Positions 25,244 through 35,911 of a stretch of 61,691 nt of DNA are shown here, piece by piece (the first letter of the stretch is position 1; the number at the start of each line of letters is the position of its first letter). The notes under the pieces were generated by a model, which saw only the letters and a list, made by a program, of their open reading frames with translations, ran no database searches and was not told the origin of the DNA. This DNA is from Aquamicrobium zhengzhouense (GTDB lineage: Bacteria > Pseudomonadota > Alphaproteobacteria > Rhizobiales > Rhizobiaceae). The position numbers and the translations under genes are program-made. The DNA lies in assembly GCF_016124105.1 (NCBI RefSeq), contig NZ_JADGMQ010000019.1:1-61691 (forward strand), given 5' to 3'.

Positions 25244-25507
25244 TCAGTTAATGGGCACCACTTGCCATTCGGAGGGTTTGATGAGTTTGTGGTGGGCGAT
25301 GCGGATGGAGTGGAGGGGGCCTTCGATGGTTTGGGTCCAGAAATCCAGAAAGCTACGGAGTTCGGGGAATTTGGGGGCGAGGTCGTATTCTTGCCAGATG
25401 TAGGTCTGTAACAGGCTGGGATGGTCGGGCAGGTGGTAGTGGATCTCGGCGGTCGTCAGACCGTAGCCCTCCATCTGCAGGCGGAAATCGCGGGATACTG
25501 TTGCCAT
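25244..25507 (-). CDS. usg: Usg family protein
   Basis: 87 residues that match the alphaproteobacterial Usg family: FRLQMEGYGLTTAEIHYHLP, DHPSLLQTYIWQEYDLAP, FLDFW and IRIAHHKLIKPSEW. Its molecular role is not established. It is known from neighbourhoods of tryptophan and chaperonin genes. The start follows GGAGAGAGACGG. Its place beside groES suggests core chromosome. Confidence 0.9.
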   Translation of the reverse strand: MATVSRDFRLQMEGYGLTTAEIHYHLPDHPSLLQTYIWQEYDLAPKFPELRSFLDFWTQTIEGPLHSIRIAHHKLIKPSEWQVVPIN

Positions 25508-25727
25508 CCGTCTCTCTCCTTTCCAGTCACCTCATGACCATTCGGGCGATGGTGGGTGGTTGGGGTAGCAGAGCGATTATCGCGCGCGTCGCGTGTGATG
25601 CCGTACTGATAGTTGTCCGCGATAGTCTGCTGCCGCATTGCCTTCCTGATCATTCACGAGTTTGGCAAAGGGCGGAAATTTTTCAAGATCGTTGGTACGC
25701 TTGATACCGATTTTCATGAGCCTTTTC

Positions 25728-25760
25728 ATGGCACTAGCAGCCGCCGAGTGCGAGTGCTAA
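25728..25760 (+). promoter_or_regulatory. CIRCE-like element upstream of groESL
   Basis: The half-sites GGCACT (25730-25735) and AGTGCG (25747-25752), with the spacing of the HrcA operator CIRCE (two 9-base arms, 9 apart), lie 150 bases upstream of groES. A further GAGTGCTAA (25752-25760) overlaps the right arm and is the exact consensus right half. The left arm is degenerate, so regulation by HrcA is plausible but not certain. Confidence 0.5.
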
Positions 25761-25909
25761 AAAATTTTGGCGTACCTCTTGAAAGGCGAAATCGGAACAA
25801 CCAGATCGTTGCCTGCGCGATGCCAGCAAGGGTCGCGCGCCCCGCTCCGGTTCGTTCGGATCGGAGTGAAGGGACCTCTCAAAATCTGTTTGTCCTTAAG
25901 GAGAACGAT

Positions 25910-26224
25910 ATGAAGTTCCGTCCACTGCACGACCGTATTCTGGTTCGTCGTCTTGAAGCGGAAGAAAAAACCGCCGGCGGCATCATCATTCCCGATACCG
26001 CCAAGGAAAAGCCCAGTGAAGGCGAGGTCGTCGCTGTCGGGTCTGGCCGGCGTGATGATACCGGCAAACTGGTGGAGCTCGACGTCAAGGCTGGCGACCG
26101 CATCCTCTTTGGCAAGTGGTCTGGCACCGAGATCAAGCTCAACGGTCAGGATTACCTGATCATGAAGGAAAGCGACGTGATGGGTGTCATCGACACGCCA
26201 AGCGAAGCCAAGAAGGCCGCCTGA
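25910..26224 (+). CDS. groES: Co-chaperonin GroES
   Basis: 104 residues starting [20 protein letters not shown]. The mobile loop [20 protein letters not shown] contacts GroEL, and the C-terminal strands contain [18 protein letters not shown]. It forms the seven-membered lid of the chaperonin. AAGGAGAACG precedes the ATG. The open frame starts further upstream, but this start matches the family exactly. groEL follows 50 bases later. Confidence 0.97.
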   Translation: MKFRPLHDRILVRRLEAEEKTAGGIIIPDTAKEKPSEGEVVAVGSGRRDDTGKLVELDVKAGDRILFGKWSGTEIKLNGQDYLIMKESDVMGVIDTPSEAKKAA

Positions 26225-26262
26225 CGGCTTCTTTCCCAAACAACGTGCCAAACTGCCTATAA

Positions 26263-27897
<1,635 letters not shown>

Positions 27898-27923
27898 GCA
27901 CCCTTACAGCTCAACACTTAATC

Positions 27924-27949
27924 CCCCGCGCTCTCGATCGGGCGCGGGG
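27924..27949 (+). terminator. Hairpin after groEL
   Basis: An 8-bp GC-rich stem (CCCCGCGC with GCGCGGGG) and 10-base loop, 26 bases after the groEL stop. No U-run follows. It could end or attenuate the groESL transcript before the small gene at 27975. Confidence 0.5.
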
Positions 27950-27974
27950 CCAAAATGACTGATCGGAGGCTGAC

Positions 27975-28199
27975 ATGACCCACATGGCAGACTTTGATGC
28001 CATGCCCGCTCCAACTCATCCCTCGGCTGAACTTTTGGACCACGATGCGGAAGCGCGCGAGGTAGTCGCGCCGCTGGTGGATACGCTGCTCGAGCGTATG
28101 ACCGCAGTCGGCTGGGATCGCCGCACCGCCGCGTCTGCGCTGATGTTCAGCGCGGCAGCGCAAGTCTCGGCGCTGACGGACCGCAAGTGGGCAGCCTAG
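27975..28199 (+). CDS. Small hypothetical protein after groESL
   Basis: 74 residues with a helical centre (AEAREVVAPLVDTLLERMTA then VGWDRRTAASALMFSAAAQ). The ATG follows CGGAGG. The composition is like that of its neighbours, so it is probably a real gene. I do not recognise the family. Confidence 0.6.
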   Translation: MTHMADFDAMPAPTHPSAELLDHDAEAREVVAPLVDTLLERMTAVGWDRRTAASALMFSAAAQVSALTDRKWAA

Positions 28200-28231
28200 G
28201 CCTCAGACTGCGCGAAGGATGGGGCAAGCAC

Positions 28232-28360
28232 ATGAAGAATATTCATCGCCAGCCTTGGCCGCCCTTTGTTGAGAGCCTGCGCAGATGCGTCGAGCTGATG
28301 ACCACGTTTGGTCTTCGTAAAGGGCAGATGGAGAGCAAGAAAGGGTCTTCGCACAAATGA
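28232..28360 (+). CDS. Possible 42-residue peptide
   Basis: An ATG at 28232 opens a 42-codon frame (MKNIHRQPWPPFVESLRRC...) ending with TGA at 28358-28360. The ribosome-binding site is weak (AAGGATGGGG) and too far away. It fills the gap between two genes, but the evidence is thin. Confidence 0.25.
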   Translation: MKNIHRQPWPPFVESLRRCVELMTTFGLRKGQMESKKGSSHK

Positions 28361-28474
28361 CCAAGCAGCGCCTTCCGGGCGCGTGAAAAATGAGATGCGG
28401 GGGTGCGTGCCTCCTGCCGGTCAACGCGAGCGCGCGCCTCCGGATTGTTACCTGTCATGGAACATCGGGAGAAG

Positions 28475-29671
28475 ATGATGAGAACAATCCAACACCTATT
28501 GGCAGCAGCGCTTGGCGCGTCCCTGATAGTGCCTTCGCCACTTTTGGCGCAGGAGACGGACGCTCGGGCGCAGTCCGAACTCCAGGGGCTTTGGCTGACG
28601 ACGTCCTGGCCGGAACTGAAGATCAAGCCGGGTGAAACGCACTCGGTCTCGCTGTCCCTGCGCAACGAAAAGCTGCCGCCCCAGCGCGCCAGCATTGAGA
28701 TCTCGGGCGTTCCGGAAGGCTGGGAATGGGCCCTCAAGGGGGGAGGGCGTGACGTCTCGGCTGCAATCGTCTCCCCGGATTCCACCGAACGCCTGACGCT
28801 GGAGCTGACCCCACCGCAAGATGCTGGCACCGATGACGCGCATGCGATCGAAGTTCGCGCGCAAACGGCGCGCGAGACGATTACATTGCCGCTGCTGGTT
28901 TCGCTGTCGCAAGCCGAGGAAGATGTAACGGGTCTTTCGCTTGAACCAGAACTGCCAGCACTGCGCGGTACAGCGCGTTCTACCTTTTCATTCAAGGTGA
29001 AGGTCAAGAACGAGGGCGCTGAGGATGGGCTGTTCAACCTTGCCGCTAGCGTTCCGAACGGGTTCCAGACCCGCTTCAAGAAAGGCTATGGCTCGGAGGA
29101 AATCACGGGTCTTCCGATCGCGGCCGGTGCGACCGAAACCGTGACGATGGAAGTCGTTCCGTCTCGCGGTGTTGCGGCCGGACGCTATGAGGCAGGGCTT
29201 GAAGTGTCGGGCGAGGGCATGAGCAGTACTGTTCAGCTCAGCCTTGAAGTCACCGGTGAGCCGCAAATCCGTATCGTTGGCCCACAGGAGCGCCTGTCTG
29301 GCGAGGCAGTGGCCGGCAAGGAGGCGAGCTTTACCTTCACGCTCGTGAACACGGGCACCGCGCCCGCATCGGATGTCGAACTGAACGCCACGCCGCCAGC
29401 AGGCTGGAAGGTCGAGTTCGAGCCTAAGGATATCGCGCAGATCGCCCCCAACGAAGCGCGTGAATTCAACGTCCGGATGACGCCATCCGAGCAGGCTATT
29501 GCGGGCGATTATATGGTCGGCATCCGCACCTCGAACGATGTCGTTTCAGAAAACGTTCAGTTCCGCGTCACCGTCAAGACGTCGACCCTCTGGGGCGCGG
29601 CGGGTCTTGGTGTGATCGCCGCTGCAGCGCTCGTGATGGGCGGTGCCGTGATGAGGTATGGCCGGCGATGA
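28475..29671 (+). CDS. NEW3-domain exported protein (COG1470-like)
   Basis: 398 residues: a signal peptide (about 1-26, ending LLAQ), several immunoglobulin-like beta domains of the NEW3 type (for example [19 protein letters not shown] and [19 protein letters not shown] then ATPPAGW) and a C-terminal membrane helix (about 370-390). Domains of this kind project from the membrane and bind surfaces or sugars in some families. Here the role is open. The start follows GGGAGAAG (ATG at 28475 or 28478). It overlaps the next ABC gene by four bases and forms one operon with it. Confidence 0.85.
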   Translation: MMRTIQHLLAAALGASLIVPSPLLAQETDARAQSELQGLWLTTSWPELKIKPGETHSVSLSLRNEKLPPQRASIEISGVPEGWEWALKGGGRDVSAAIVSPDSTERLTLELTPPQDAGTDDAHAIEVRAQTARETITLPLLVSLSQAEEDVTGLSLEPELPALRGTARSTFSFKVKVKNEGAEDGLFNLAASVPNGFQTRFKKGYGSEEITGLPIAAGATETVTMEVVPSRGVAAGRYEAGLEVSGEGMSSTVQLSLEVTGEPQIRIVGPQERLSGEAVAGKEASFTFTLVNTGTAPASDVELNATPPAGWKVEFEPKDIAQIAPNEAREFNVRMTPSEQAIAGDYMVGIRTSNDVVSENVQFRVTVKTSTLWGAAGLGVIAAAALVMGGAVMRYGRR

Positions 29672-30606
29672 GCGCGATCGTTCTTGAAGCAAAGGGGCTG
29701 GTCAAACGCTACGGCGAGGCAGTGGCTGTCGCCGGCGTCGACATGACCGTCCACCAGGGTGAGGTTATCGGTCTGCTTGGTCCCAATGGTGCCGGAAAGA
29801 CCACAACGATCCTTATGCTCCTTGGCCTGACGGAGGCCAGTGAAGGCGAGGTCAGCGTCCTTGGCAAGGATCCGCTGCGACAGCCGTTGGAGGTCAAGCG
29901 CGAGGTTGGCTATCTGCCGGATGCTGTCGGCTTCTACGACACGATGACCGGACGCGAAAACCTTGTCTACACGGGAAAGCTGGCCGGCTTGTCGCGAAAG
30001 GCGATTGATCATCGGATCGATGCCGCGCTGGAGCGGGTGCGCTTGGGCGATGCTGGCCGCCGGCGTGTCTCGACCTATTCGCGTGGTATGCGCCAGCGCC
30101 TCGGGATAGCTGAGCTCCTGATGCGCGATTGCAAGGTAATGATCCTCGATGAGCCAACTTCAGGGCTCGATCCACAATCGACGCACGAGTTGCTGGAGCT
30201 CATTCAGCAGTTGGCAAGCGAGGGCATCACGATCCTTCTGTCCTCGCATCAGTTGGATGTGGTGCAGGCGATCTGCAGTCGAGTTGCCCTGTTCAACAAG
30301 GGGCGGATCGGCTTCTTCGGCACAGTCGACGAGCTTGCCCAGCAAATCGGTCGCGGCGCTTTCATCGTTGATGTTGAGGCAGGTGGTATCGATCTCACCA
30401 GCTTGGCGCAAAAGGCTGATGGCGTTGCATCGGTGGCAAAGGTGTCTGACGGCGTCTGGCAGGTCGAAGCCACGCGAGACGTTCGGCCTGAGCTTGCAAA
30501 GATCGTGGTCGATGCGGGTGGTTCGTTGCGCAATCTGGACCTGCGCCGTGCGCGGTTGGATGAGGCTTACAACCGCTATTTCACGGAGGTAGCCAATGCG
30601 GCGTAG
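29668..30606 (+). CDS. ABC-2 type exporter ATP-binding protein
   Basis: 312 residues: Walker A GPNGAGKT (about 38-45), Q-loop region, signature [16 protein letters not shown], Walker [14 protein letters not shown] and the H-loop SSHQ. A C-terminal ~80-residue extension is as in drug- and NosF-type exporters. It powers the membrane protein encoded next. Its start overlaps the NEW3 gene, and its end overlaps the permease gene by 11 bases. Confidence 0.93.
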   Translation: MSAIVLEAKGLVKRYGEAVAVAGVDMTVHQGEVIGLLGPNGAGKTTTILMLLGLTEASEGEVSVLGKDPLRQPLEVKREVGYLPDAVGFYDTMTGRENLVYTGKLAGLSRKAIDHRIDAALERVRLGDAGRRRVSTYSRGMRQRLGIAELLMRDCKVMILDEPTSGLDPQSTHELLELIQQLASEGITILLSSHQLDVVQAICSRVALFNKGRIGFFGTVDELAQQIGRGAFIVDVEAGGIDLTSLAQKADGVASVAKVSDGVWQVEATRDVRPELAKIVVDAGGSLRNLDLRRARLDEAYNRYFTEVANAA

Positions 30607-31549
30607 TGGCTCTCCATTCACTGGGGTTGGTGCGATCGCGCTGAAGGAGGCGGCCGATCACATGACCAGCGCCCGCATGCACATGATCATGCTACTGGTC
30701 ATCTTGACAGCACTTGGTGCGGTCTATGGCTCGATCGGTCGCTTGCGCGATACCACCGCTGAGGACGCCTACCTTTTTCTAAAGCTGTTTACGGTCGCGC
30801 AGGACCCCCTGCCATCGTTCGCGGCGTTCCTCGGGTTTCTGCTGCCGCTGGTGTCGATTGCACTCGGCTTTGACGCAATCAATGGCGAGTTCAACAGGCG
30901 CACGATGAGCCGGGTGCTTGCACAGCCGATCTACCGCGATGCGATGCTCTTCGGAAAATTCTTGGGTGGGCTGATCGTTCTCGCCGTGTCTCTGCTGACA
31001 CTTTGGCTATTGATGGTCGGGCTCGGCATGCTGTTCTTGGGTCTGCCGCCCTCCGGGGGCGATATTGTGCGCAGCGTCGCCTGGCTTGTCGTCACGCTTG
31101 CCTATGCAGGCGTATGGCTGGCGCTGGCGATCGCACTGTCGACGCTGATCCGCACCCCGGCCACATCCGCGCTCGCAGCCCTGTCTGTCTGGCTGATCCT
31201 GGCTGTCTTCTGGGGCATGGTCGCACCGCTTGTGGCCGGCGTGGTGGCTCCCGTCGACCCGCTCGAACCCGCCAGCATCCTGAACAGCTTCGAGTGGCGT
31301 CAGGCGATTTCTCGCCTTTCTCCGCAGACGCTTTACGGTGAGGTGACGGGCATCCTGCTCGATCCCGCGGCACGCTCCGTCGGCCCGCTGTTCATGCACC
31401 AGCTGCACGGCGCAGTCATCGGCTCGCCCTTGCCAACCGGGCAAAGCCTCCTGATCGTCTGGCCCCAAATCTCCGCCCTCATCGCCGCCATGCTCGCTCT
31501 GTTCACCGCGGCCTACGTGGTGTTCCAAAGGCAAGAGATCAGGGCGTAG
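30596..31549 (+). CDS. ABC-2 type permease
   Basis: 317 residues with six hydrophobic segments and the NosY/ABC-2 features [33 protein letters not shown] then [18 protein letters not shown]. It forms the membrane channel for the ATPase encoded before it. Together with the NEW3 protein this looks like an export or envelope-remodelling system of unknown substrate. No nos genes are nearby, so NosFY identity is unlikely. Confidence 0.9.
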   Translation: MRRSGSPFTGVGAIALKEAADHMTSARMHMIMLLVILTALGAVYGSIGRLRDTTAEDAYLFLKLFTVAQDPLPSFAAFLGFLLPLVSIALGFDAINGEFNRRTMSRVLAQPIYRDAMLFGKFLGGLIVLAVSLLTLWLLMVGLGMLFLGLPPSGGDIVRSVAWLVVTLAYAGVWLALAIALSTLIRTPATSALAALSVWLILAVFWGMVAPLVAGVVAPVDPLEPASILNSFEWRQAISRLSPQTLYGEVTGILLDPAARSVGPLFMHQLHGAVIGSPLPTGQSLLIVWPQISALIAAMLALFTAAYVVFQRQEIRA

Positions 31550-31706
31550 TTGCTGGTATCGTGGAGGCATCTGCGCGCTGCGGAGGCGGCGCGCAGATGT
31601 GAGTGGCGAGAGCATTCAGGTGGTCTCGCAACAATTCATGCATCGTCCGTGCAGCACCGCTATGCAATGTCCCGAGGATTCGGCGGCCATTTACATGCCC
31701 ACACGG

Positions 31707-33284
31707 TCAATCCTTCCAGATCGTATGGCTCTGTTCCCTCATGAACTGCGGTAGGTAGAAGGGCCCAAGGCCGCCTTTGCCCGATAGGCCTGAGCCTTTC
31801 CAGCCACAGAATGTCTGGATGCCTGGCCAGGCACCTGTGGTCGCGCCGCTTGCGCGGTTGACGTAGAGGGCGCCTGCTTGAGCACGGTCTAGGAAAAGGT
31901 CGATCTCGGCTTGATCGCTCGCATAGCAGCCGGCGGTGAGGCCATAGGCGATGGCATTGCCGTCGGCGATTGCGGCTTCAAGGTCGTCGAAGACCTGAAC
32001 CGTCAGGAACGGCAGGAAGAGTTCGTCGCGATTGAGCGGATGGTCGGCGGGCAGGCTGTCGACGATGGTCGGTTCGATATAAAAGCCGTGGTCGTAGATC
32101 CCGCCCGTAAGTCGGTTCCCGCCTGCAAGGATGCGTCCATCGCGCGCCGCGTCGACGCTTGCCTGCTCGAAACGGCGGAAGGCGGTCTCATTGATGATCG
32201 GTCCCATGAAGATGTCGCGGCCACTCGGATCTCCAATGCGGATCGATTTCGTCAGTGCGACCAGTCTCTCAACAAAGGCCTCCCGGATGCTGGTATGGAC
32301 GTAGACCTTGGATCCGGCCGAGCATTTCTGGCCCTGCAGGCCGAAGGCTGAACGCATCATGCCCTGTGCTGCGCGCTCGACATCGGCAGAAGCTGCGACA
32401 TAGGTCGGGTTCTTGCCGCCCATCTCGGCGATGACCGGACGGTTGAAGACACCGCTCGCGACCTTGCGCAGCATATCGGAACCAACCTTGTGGCTGCCGG
32501 TAAAGGCAAAGCCGTCGAAGCCCTGATGATCGATCATCGCCTGTCCTGCGCTGCCATCGCCACAGATCATGTTGAGAACGCCAGCTGGAAGTCCGGCTGC
32601 ATCGGCTGCGCGCATGATGAGGGCGCCGGTCAGTCCAGCAAATTCACTCGGCTTGTAGACCACTGTGTTGCCAGCGATCAGCGCGCTCGACAGCATGCCG
32701 ACCGACAATGCCAGCGGGAAGTTGAACGGCGCGATGACGCCGAAGACGCCATAGGGGCGCAGCCGATCGCTGGTCTCCTCATTGTCGAAGGCGCGCTGCA
32801 GCGGGCGGACGAAGCCGTTGTTCTCCTCCATCTGCGATGCGTAGTAGCGCACCAAGTCGATCGCCTCTTCGGCCTCACCCATCGCCTCAAGGCGGGACTT
32901 GCCGACCTCAATTAGGCAGGCAGCGGCGAGCTGGAATTTCTCGTTTTCCAACTGGTCGGCAAAGTGGCGTATCGCTACGAGGCGGTCCTGCCATGGCATA
33001 GCGCCCCACGACTTTTGCGCCGCACGTGCGGCGGCGACGGCGCGGTCGACGACTGCTGCATCGGCGCGGTGGAAGCGACCCAGCAGGATCCGGTTGTCTA
33101 TCGGCGAGACAGCGTCGTAGATATCGCCGGCGGCTACATCCTCGCCACCGATGCGGTGCGGCCAAGCCTTGCCGAGCACCTCGGCACGTACCTTTGCGAT
33201 CACGGTATCGAGGAGGTCATGGACGCCGGAAAAATCGGCCTGGATGTTGGAATATGTGACGCGCGGTAATGCGTTCTGGGACAT
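31707..33284 (-). CDS. NAD(P)-dependent aldehyde dehydrogenase
   Basis: 525 residues. It oxidises an aldehyde to its acid. The cofactor site is APFNFPLALSVGMLSSALIA then GNTVVYKPSEF. The general base is Glu in AEMGGKNPTYVA, and the nucleophile is Cys in GLQGQKCSAGSKVYVH. The KP.E and GQKCSAGS patterns place it near the pyrroline-5-carboxylate and benzaldehyde dehydrogenase branches. The N-terminal extension of about 45 residues fits the former. It lies 33 bases after the ligase gene in the same unit. The TetR-type operator stands upstream of the pair. Confidence 0.88.
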   Translation of the reverse strand: MSQNALPRVTYSNIQADFSGVHDLLDTVIAKVRAEVLGKAWPHRIGGEDVAAGDIYDAVSPIDNRILLGRFHRADAAVVDRAVAAARAAQKSWGAMPWQDRLVAIRHFADQLENEKFQLAAACLIEVGKSRLEAMGEAEEAIDLVRYYASQMEENNGFVRPLQRAFDNEETSDRLRPYGVFGVIAPFNFPLALSVGMLSSALIAGNTVVYKPSEFAGLTGALIMRAADAAGLPAGVLNMICGDGSAGQAMIDHQGFDGFAFTGSHKVGSDMLRKVASGVFNRPVIAEMGGKNPTYVAASADVERAAQGMMRSAFGLQGQKCSAGSKVYVHTSIREAFVERLVALTKSIRIGDPSGRDIFMGPIINETAFRRFEQASVDAARDGRILAGGNRLTGGIYDHGFYIEPTIVDSLPADHPLNRDELFLPFLTVQVFDDLEAAIADGNAIAYGLTAGCYASDQAEIDLFLDRAQAGALYVNRASGATTGAWPGIQTFCGWKGSGLSGKGGLGPFYLPQFMREQSHTIWKD

Positions 33285-33317
33285 GCGAAAATCCTCGGTC
33301 GAGCTACTTGGCGGCGG

Positions 33318-34928
33318 TTAGGCGTTGACGCGCGCTGGGGCCTGAGTGGTACGGTCGAACGTGTCGGGCGTAACACCAGCAGAGCGAAGGATATGCTTCT
33401 GCACCTTGCCGGATGCGGTCTTTGGAAGTTCGTCGAGGATACGGATGTAGCGCGGCACCATGAATTGCGGCAGCGTCTTGGTCAGTTCCTCGGTAACCGC
33501 TACCGGGTCGATGGTCGCCCCTTCAACCGGCGTCACGACAATAAGCACCTCGTCTTCACTGAACTCGGAGGGCACCGCGACTGCAGCGCACTCGCGGATG
33601 GCCGCAATGTTCAGAACCTCGTTTTCCAGGGCGAAGGACGAAATATTCTCCCCCCGGCGACGGATCACGTCCTTGAGGCGGTCGACGAAGAAGTAGGTTC
33701 CGTCCTTCTCGCGACGAAATCCGTCTCCGGTATGGAACCAGCCGTTTCGCATCGCTTCAACCGTGGCTTTCGGATTGTTGTAGTAACCGCGCATCAGCGC
33801 CCATGGACGGTGGGTACGCACAATGAGCTCGCCAACCTGACCGTCCGGAACCTCGATGTCGTTTTCGTCGACGATGCGCATCTCATACCAGGGCCGCGGC
33901 TTGCCGGCGATGCCCTTGGCCGTGATGCCAGGGCCCGCGACCATCGGTGACGAAATTTCGGTCATGTTGTAGATGGTCCACGCGTCGACGCCAAAACGCT
34001 CGGCAAACAGCGGGCCGTCTTCGCCGAATGGCGTGATGAATGCGCGGCGCAGCGGATGGTTCTTGTCGTCAGATGACGGCGGTTGCTTCAGCAGGAAGCT
34101 CGCCATCACGCCAAGCAGCAGGCAGTAGGTCGAACCGGTCTCGCGCACGGCCTGCCAGAAGGTGCCTGTCTTGAACTCGCGCGTCATGCCGATGGAAAGG
34201 CCACGCGCGAGCATCGCATAGACGTAGAGCGTCGAGCCGCAGTGGAAGATCGGGCCGCAGATCATGCAACGATCGTCTTCCTCGACGCAGTCAAACGCAT
34301 CCGGGCCCATCGTATAAAGCTGCGTGTAGCTGCTCATCACGCCCTTTGCATTCCCGGTCGTGCCGGAGGTGTACATGATCGCGTAGAGATCCCACGGCTC
34401 GATCGGGCTGGAGAGTTCGAGAAGGCTCGCCTCTTCCTCGACCGGGTCTTCCAGCATGCGTACATCGAGGCCCGCAACCGCCTGCGCTTCGCCTTCCACG
34501 ACCAGCACGGTCTTCACTTTGCCCGGAGAGACCTCGCCCAAACGCTCGACCAGCGAGGCAGCAGCAACGAGAAGAGGCGCGTCGGCGTCATCAAGAATGT
34601 GCTCGAGGACACGGCCGCGCGCAGCCGTATTGATCGGTACGTAAACGGCACCGAGATAGTTGATGGCGAACCAGGTGCAGAGCAGGTCAGGCCCGTTGCC
34701 CATCATGCAAAGGACGTGATCGCCGCGCTTCACGCCAGCGCGGGCAAGCGTGGTTGCGCGAAGGCGTACGCGCCGTAGCGTCTCGCCGTAGCTCCACTCG
34801 TCGCCCGGCCAGAACTGAACAAACGGATCCTCGGGCCGCTCGGCCGCATAGGTCTCCAAGATGTAGCGGAGCACCGCACGGTTGCGGTCGAGTGCCGGAT
34901 CCGATGCGCAGACTGTACCGGTCGTCAT
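33318..34928 (-). CDS. AMP-forming acyl-CoA ligase (CaiC-like)
   Basis: 536 residues of the ANL superfamily. It has the P-loop YTSGTTGNAKGVM, the adenine region YNMTEISSP, WFHTGDGF, the hinge FVDRLKDVIRRRGENISSF and the catalytic lysine in PKTASGKVQKH. The best remembered likeness is to carnitine/crotonobetaine-CoA ligase-type enzymes, but specificity cannot be read. It activates a carboxylic acid for the beta-oxidation enzymes of this locus. ATG at 34928 follows GGAGAGGAC. The open frame continues upstream across the operator, so the longer start is rejected. Confidence 0.88.
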   Translation of the reverse strand: MTTGTVCASDPALDRNRAVLRYILETYAAERPEDPFVQFWPGDEWSYGETLRRVRLRATTLARAGVKRGDHVLCMMGNGPDLLCTWFAINYLGAVYVPINTAARGRVLEHILDDADAPLLVAAASLVERLGEVSPGKVKTVLVVEGEAQAVAGLDVRMLEDPVEEEASLLELSSPIEPWDLYAIMYTSGTTGNAKGVMSSYTQLYTMGPDAFDCVEEDDRCMICGPIFHCGSTLYVYAMLARGLSIGMTREFKTGTFWQAVRETGSTYCLLLGVMASFLLKQPPSSDDKNHPLRRAFITPFGEDGPLFAERFGVDAWTIYNMTEISSPMVAGPGITAKGIAGKPRPWYEMRIVDENDIEVPDGQVGELIVRTHRPWALMRGYYNNPKATVEAMRNGWFHTGDGFRREKDGTYFFVDRLKDVIRRRGENISSFALENEVLNIAAIRECAAVAVPSEFSEDEVLIVVTPVEGATIDPVAVTEELTKTLPQFMVPRYIRILDELPKTASGKVQKHILRSAGVTPDTFDRTTQAPARVNA

Positions 34929-35036
34929 GTCCTCTCCTTCCGAAGGCCTCAGAGCATTTTCACAGCTGCTGGGCTCCTCCCCAGTGGCTATCTGCCCGAC
35001 GAAAATATGCCTTGCAATCCTGAAAATAGATATGCA

Positions 35037-35054
35037 ACATACTCGGTAGTATGT
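35037..35054. promoter_or_regulatory. TetR-family operator, copy 1
   Basis: ACATACT-CGGT-AGTATGT is a perfect 7-bp inverted repeat between the divergent ligase (109 bases away) and enoyl-CoA hydratase (49 bases away) genes. It is the same as the palindrome at 44175-44192 at 16 of 18 positions, and both are preceded by TGCA. Confidence 0.8.
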
Positions 35055-35102
35055 CAAAGCGGTTTGTTAGGAACCGCGCGTTGGGAGGGGCAGGGAGGCC
35101 AT

Positions 35103-35840
35103 ATGTCGGCAGTATCGACGTCCGTTGAGGGCAAGGTGGCGACCGTTCGTTTCGACCGAGGCGGAAAGGCGAACGCTCTGAATTCTGAGCTCATTGCGGG
35201 CTTGGAGTCGGCCGCTATTGCTGTGGGGCAACGGGTCGACGTTGACGCTGTTGTCCTTACGGGTGCCGCTGCGATATTCGCTGCCGGGGTGGACCTTAAG
35301 GACGAGGAGCTTTGGAAGACGGGTGCTGGCGATGTAGAACGCGCGCAGGCAATGAATGCCGGCGGGCGTATGACTGATGCCTGGCGGCAGGTGCCACAGG
35401 CCGTGATCGCAGCAATCGAGGGGCCGGCGATCGGTGGCGGAGCCATCTTGGCGCTGACGGCAGATTTTCGCGTGATGGGTTCATCATCTTACCTGAGCTT
35501 TCCCGAAGTGCGGCTCGGCATGACGCTCGGGTGGGGAGGCTTGCCGCTCCTCGTCGAGCGTCTGGGGTCGTCGCGCGCCAAGCGTGTCCTTTTCTGTGAC
35601 GAGAAGATCGGCCCAGAGGAGGCTCTGTCGCTTGGTCTTTGCGATCGCATTGTGGATGACGGCGCCGCGGTCAACGCTGCTTGGGCATGGGCGGCGGAAC
35701 TTGCCGAAGTTCCTGCGCTTGCCCTGCGCATGACCAAGTCCGCCATTGACGGGCATGCCCGCCAGAACTGGGCGGGATGGAGCGAAGCCGATCAGTTCTA
35801 CCTATCGCGACGTCTTCTAGAAGAAGCCGGCCGCAAATAA
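35103..35840 (+). CDS. Enoyl-CoA hydratase/isomerase family protein
   Basis: 245 residues of the crotonase fold. The oxyanion-hole segment AAIFAAGVDLKDEE and the second catalytic Glu in SFPEVRLGM are present. The first catalytic Glu, normally at GGG-x-E, is replaced: the sequence reads GPAIGGGAILALTAD. It may therefore be an isomerase or another crotonase activity and not a standard hydratase, and the neighbouring MaoC-type hydratase may do the hydration. ATG at 35103 follows GGGAGG. It leads the importer operon. Confidence 0.85.
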   Translation: MSAVSTSVEGKVATVRFDRGGKANALNSELIAGLESAAIAVGQRVDVDAVVLTGAAAIFAAGVDLKDEELWKTGAGDVERAQAMNAGGRMTDAWRQVPQAVIAAIEGPAIGGGAILALTADFRVMGSSSYLSFPEVRLGMTLGWGGLPLLVERLGSSRAKRVLFCDEKIGPEEALSLGLCDRIVDDGAAVNAAWAWAAELAEVPALALRMTKSAIDGHARQNWAGWSEADQFYLSRRLLEEAGRK

Positions 35841-35911
35841 TCACTGGGGGTCGGGCGCGAGCGCGGCAGCCGGGGACTACGCACGTCTGTGCATCAAGGA
35901 GGAGCATTAGA

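Noticed and set aside
29668..31549. NosFY identity for the ABC-2 exporter pair
   Set aside because: The proteins resemble the broad NosF/NosY class, but nosZ, nosR, nosD and nosL are absent and the partner is a NEW3-domain protein.
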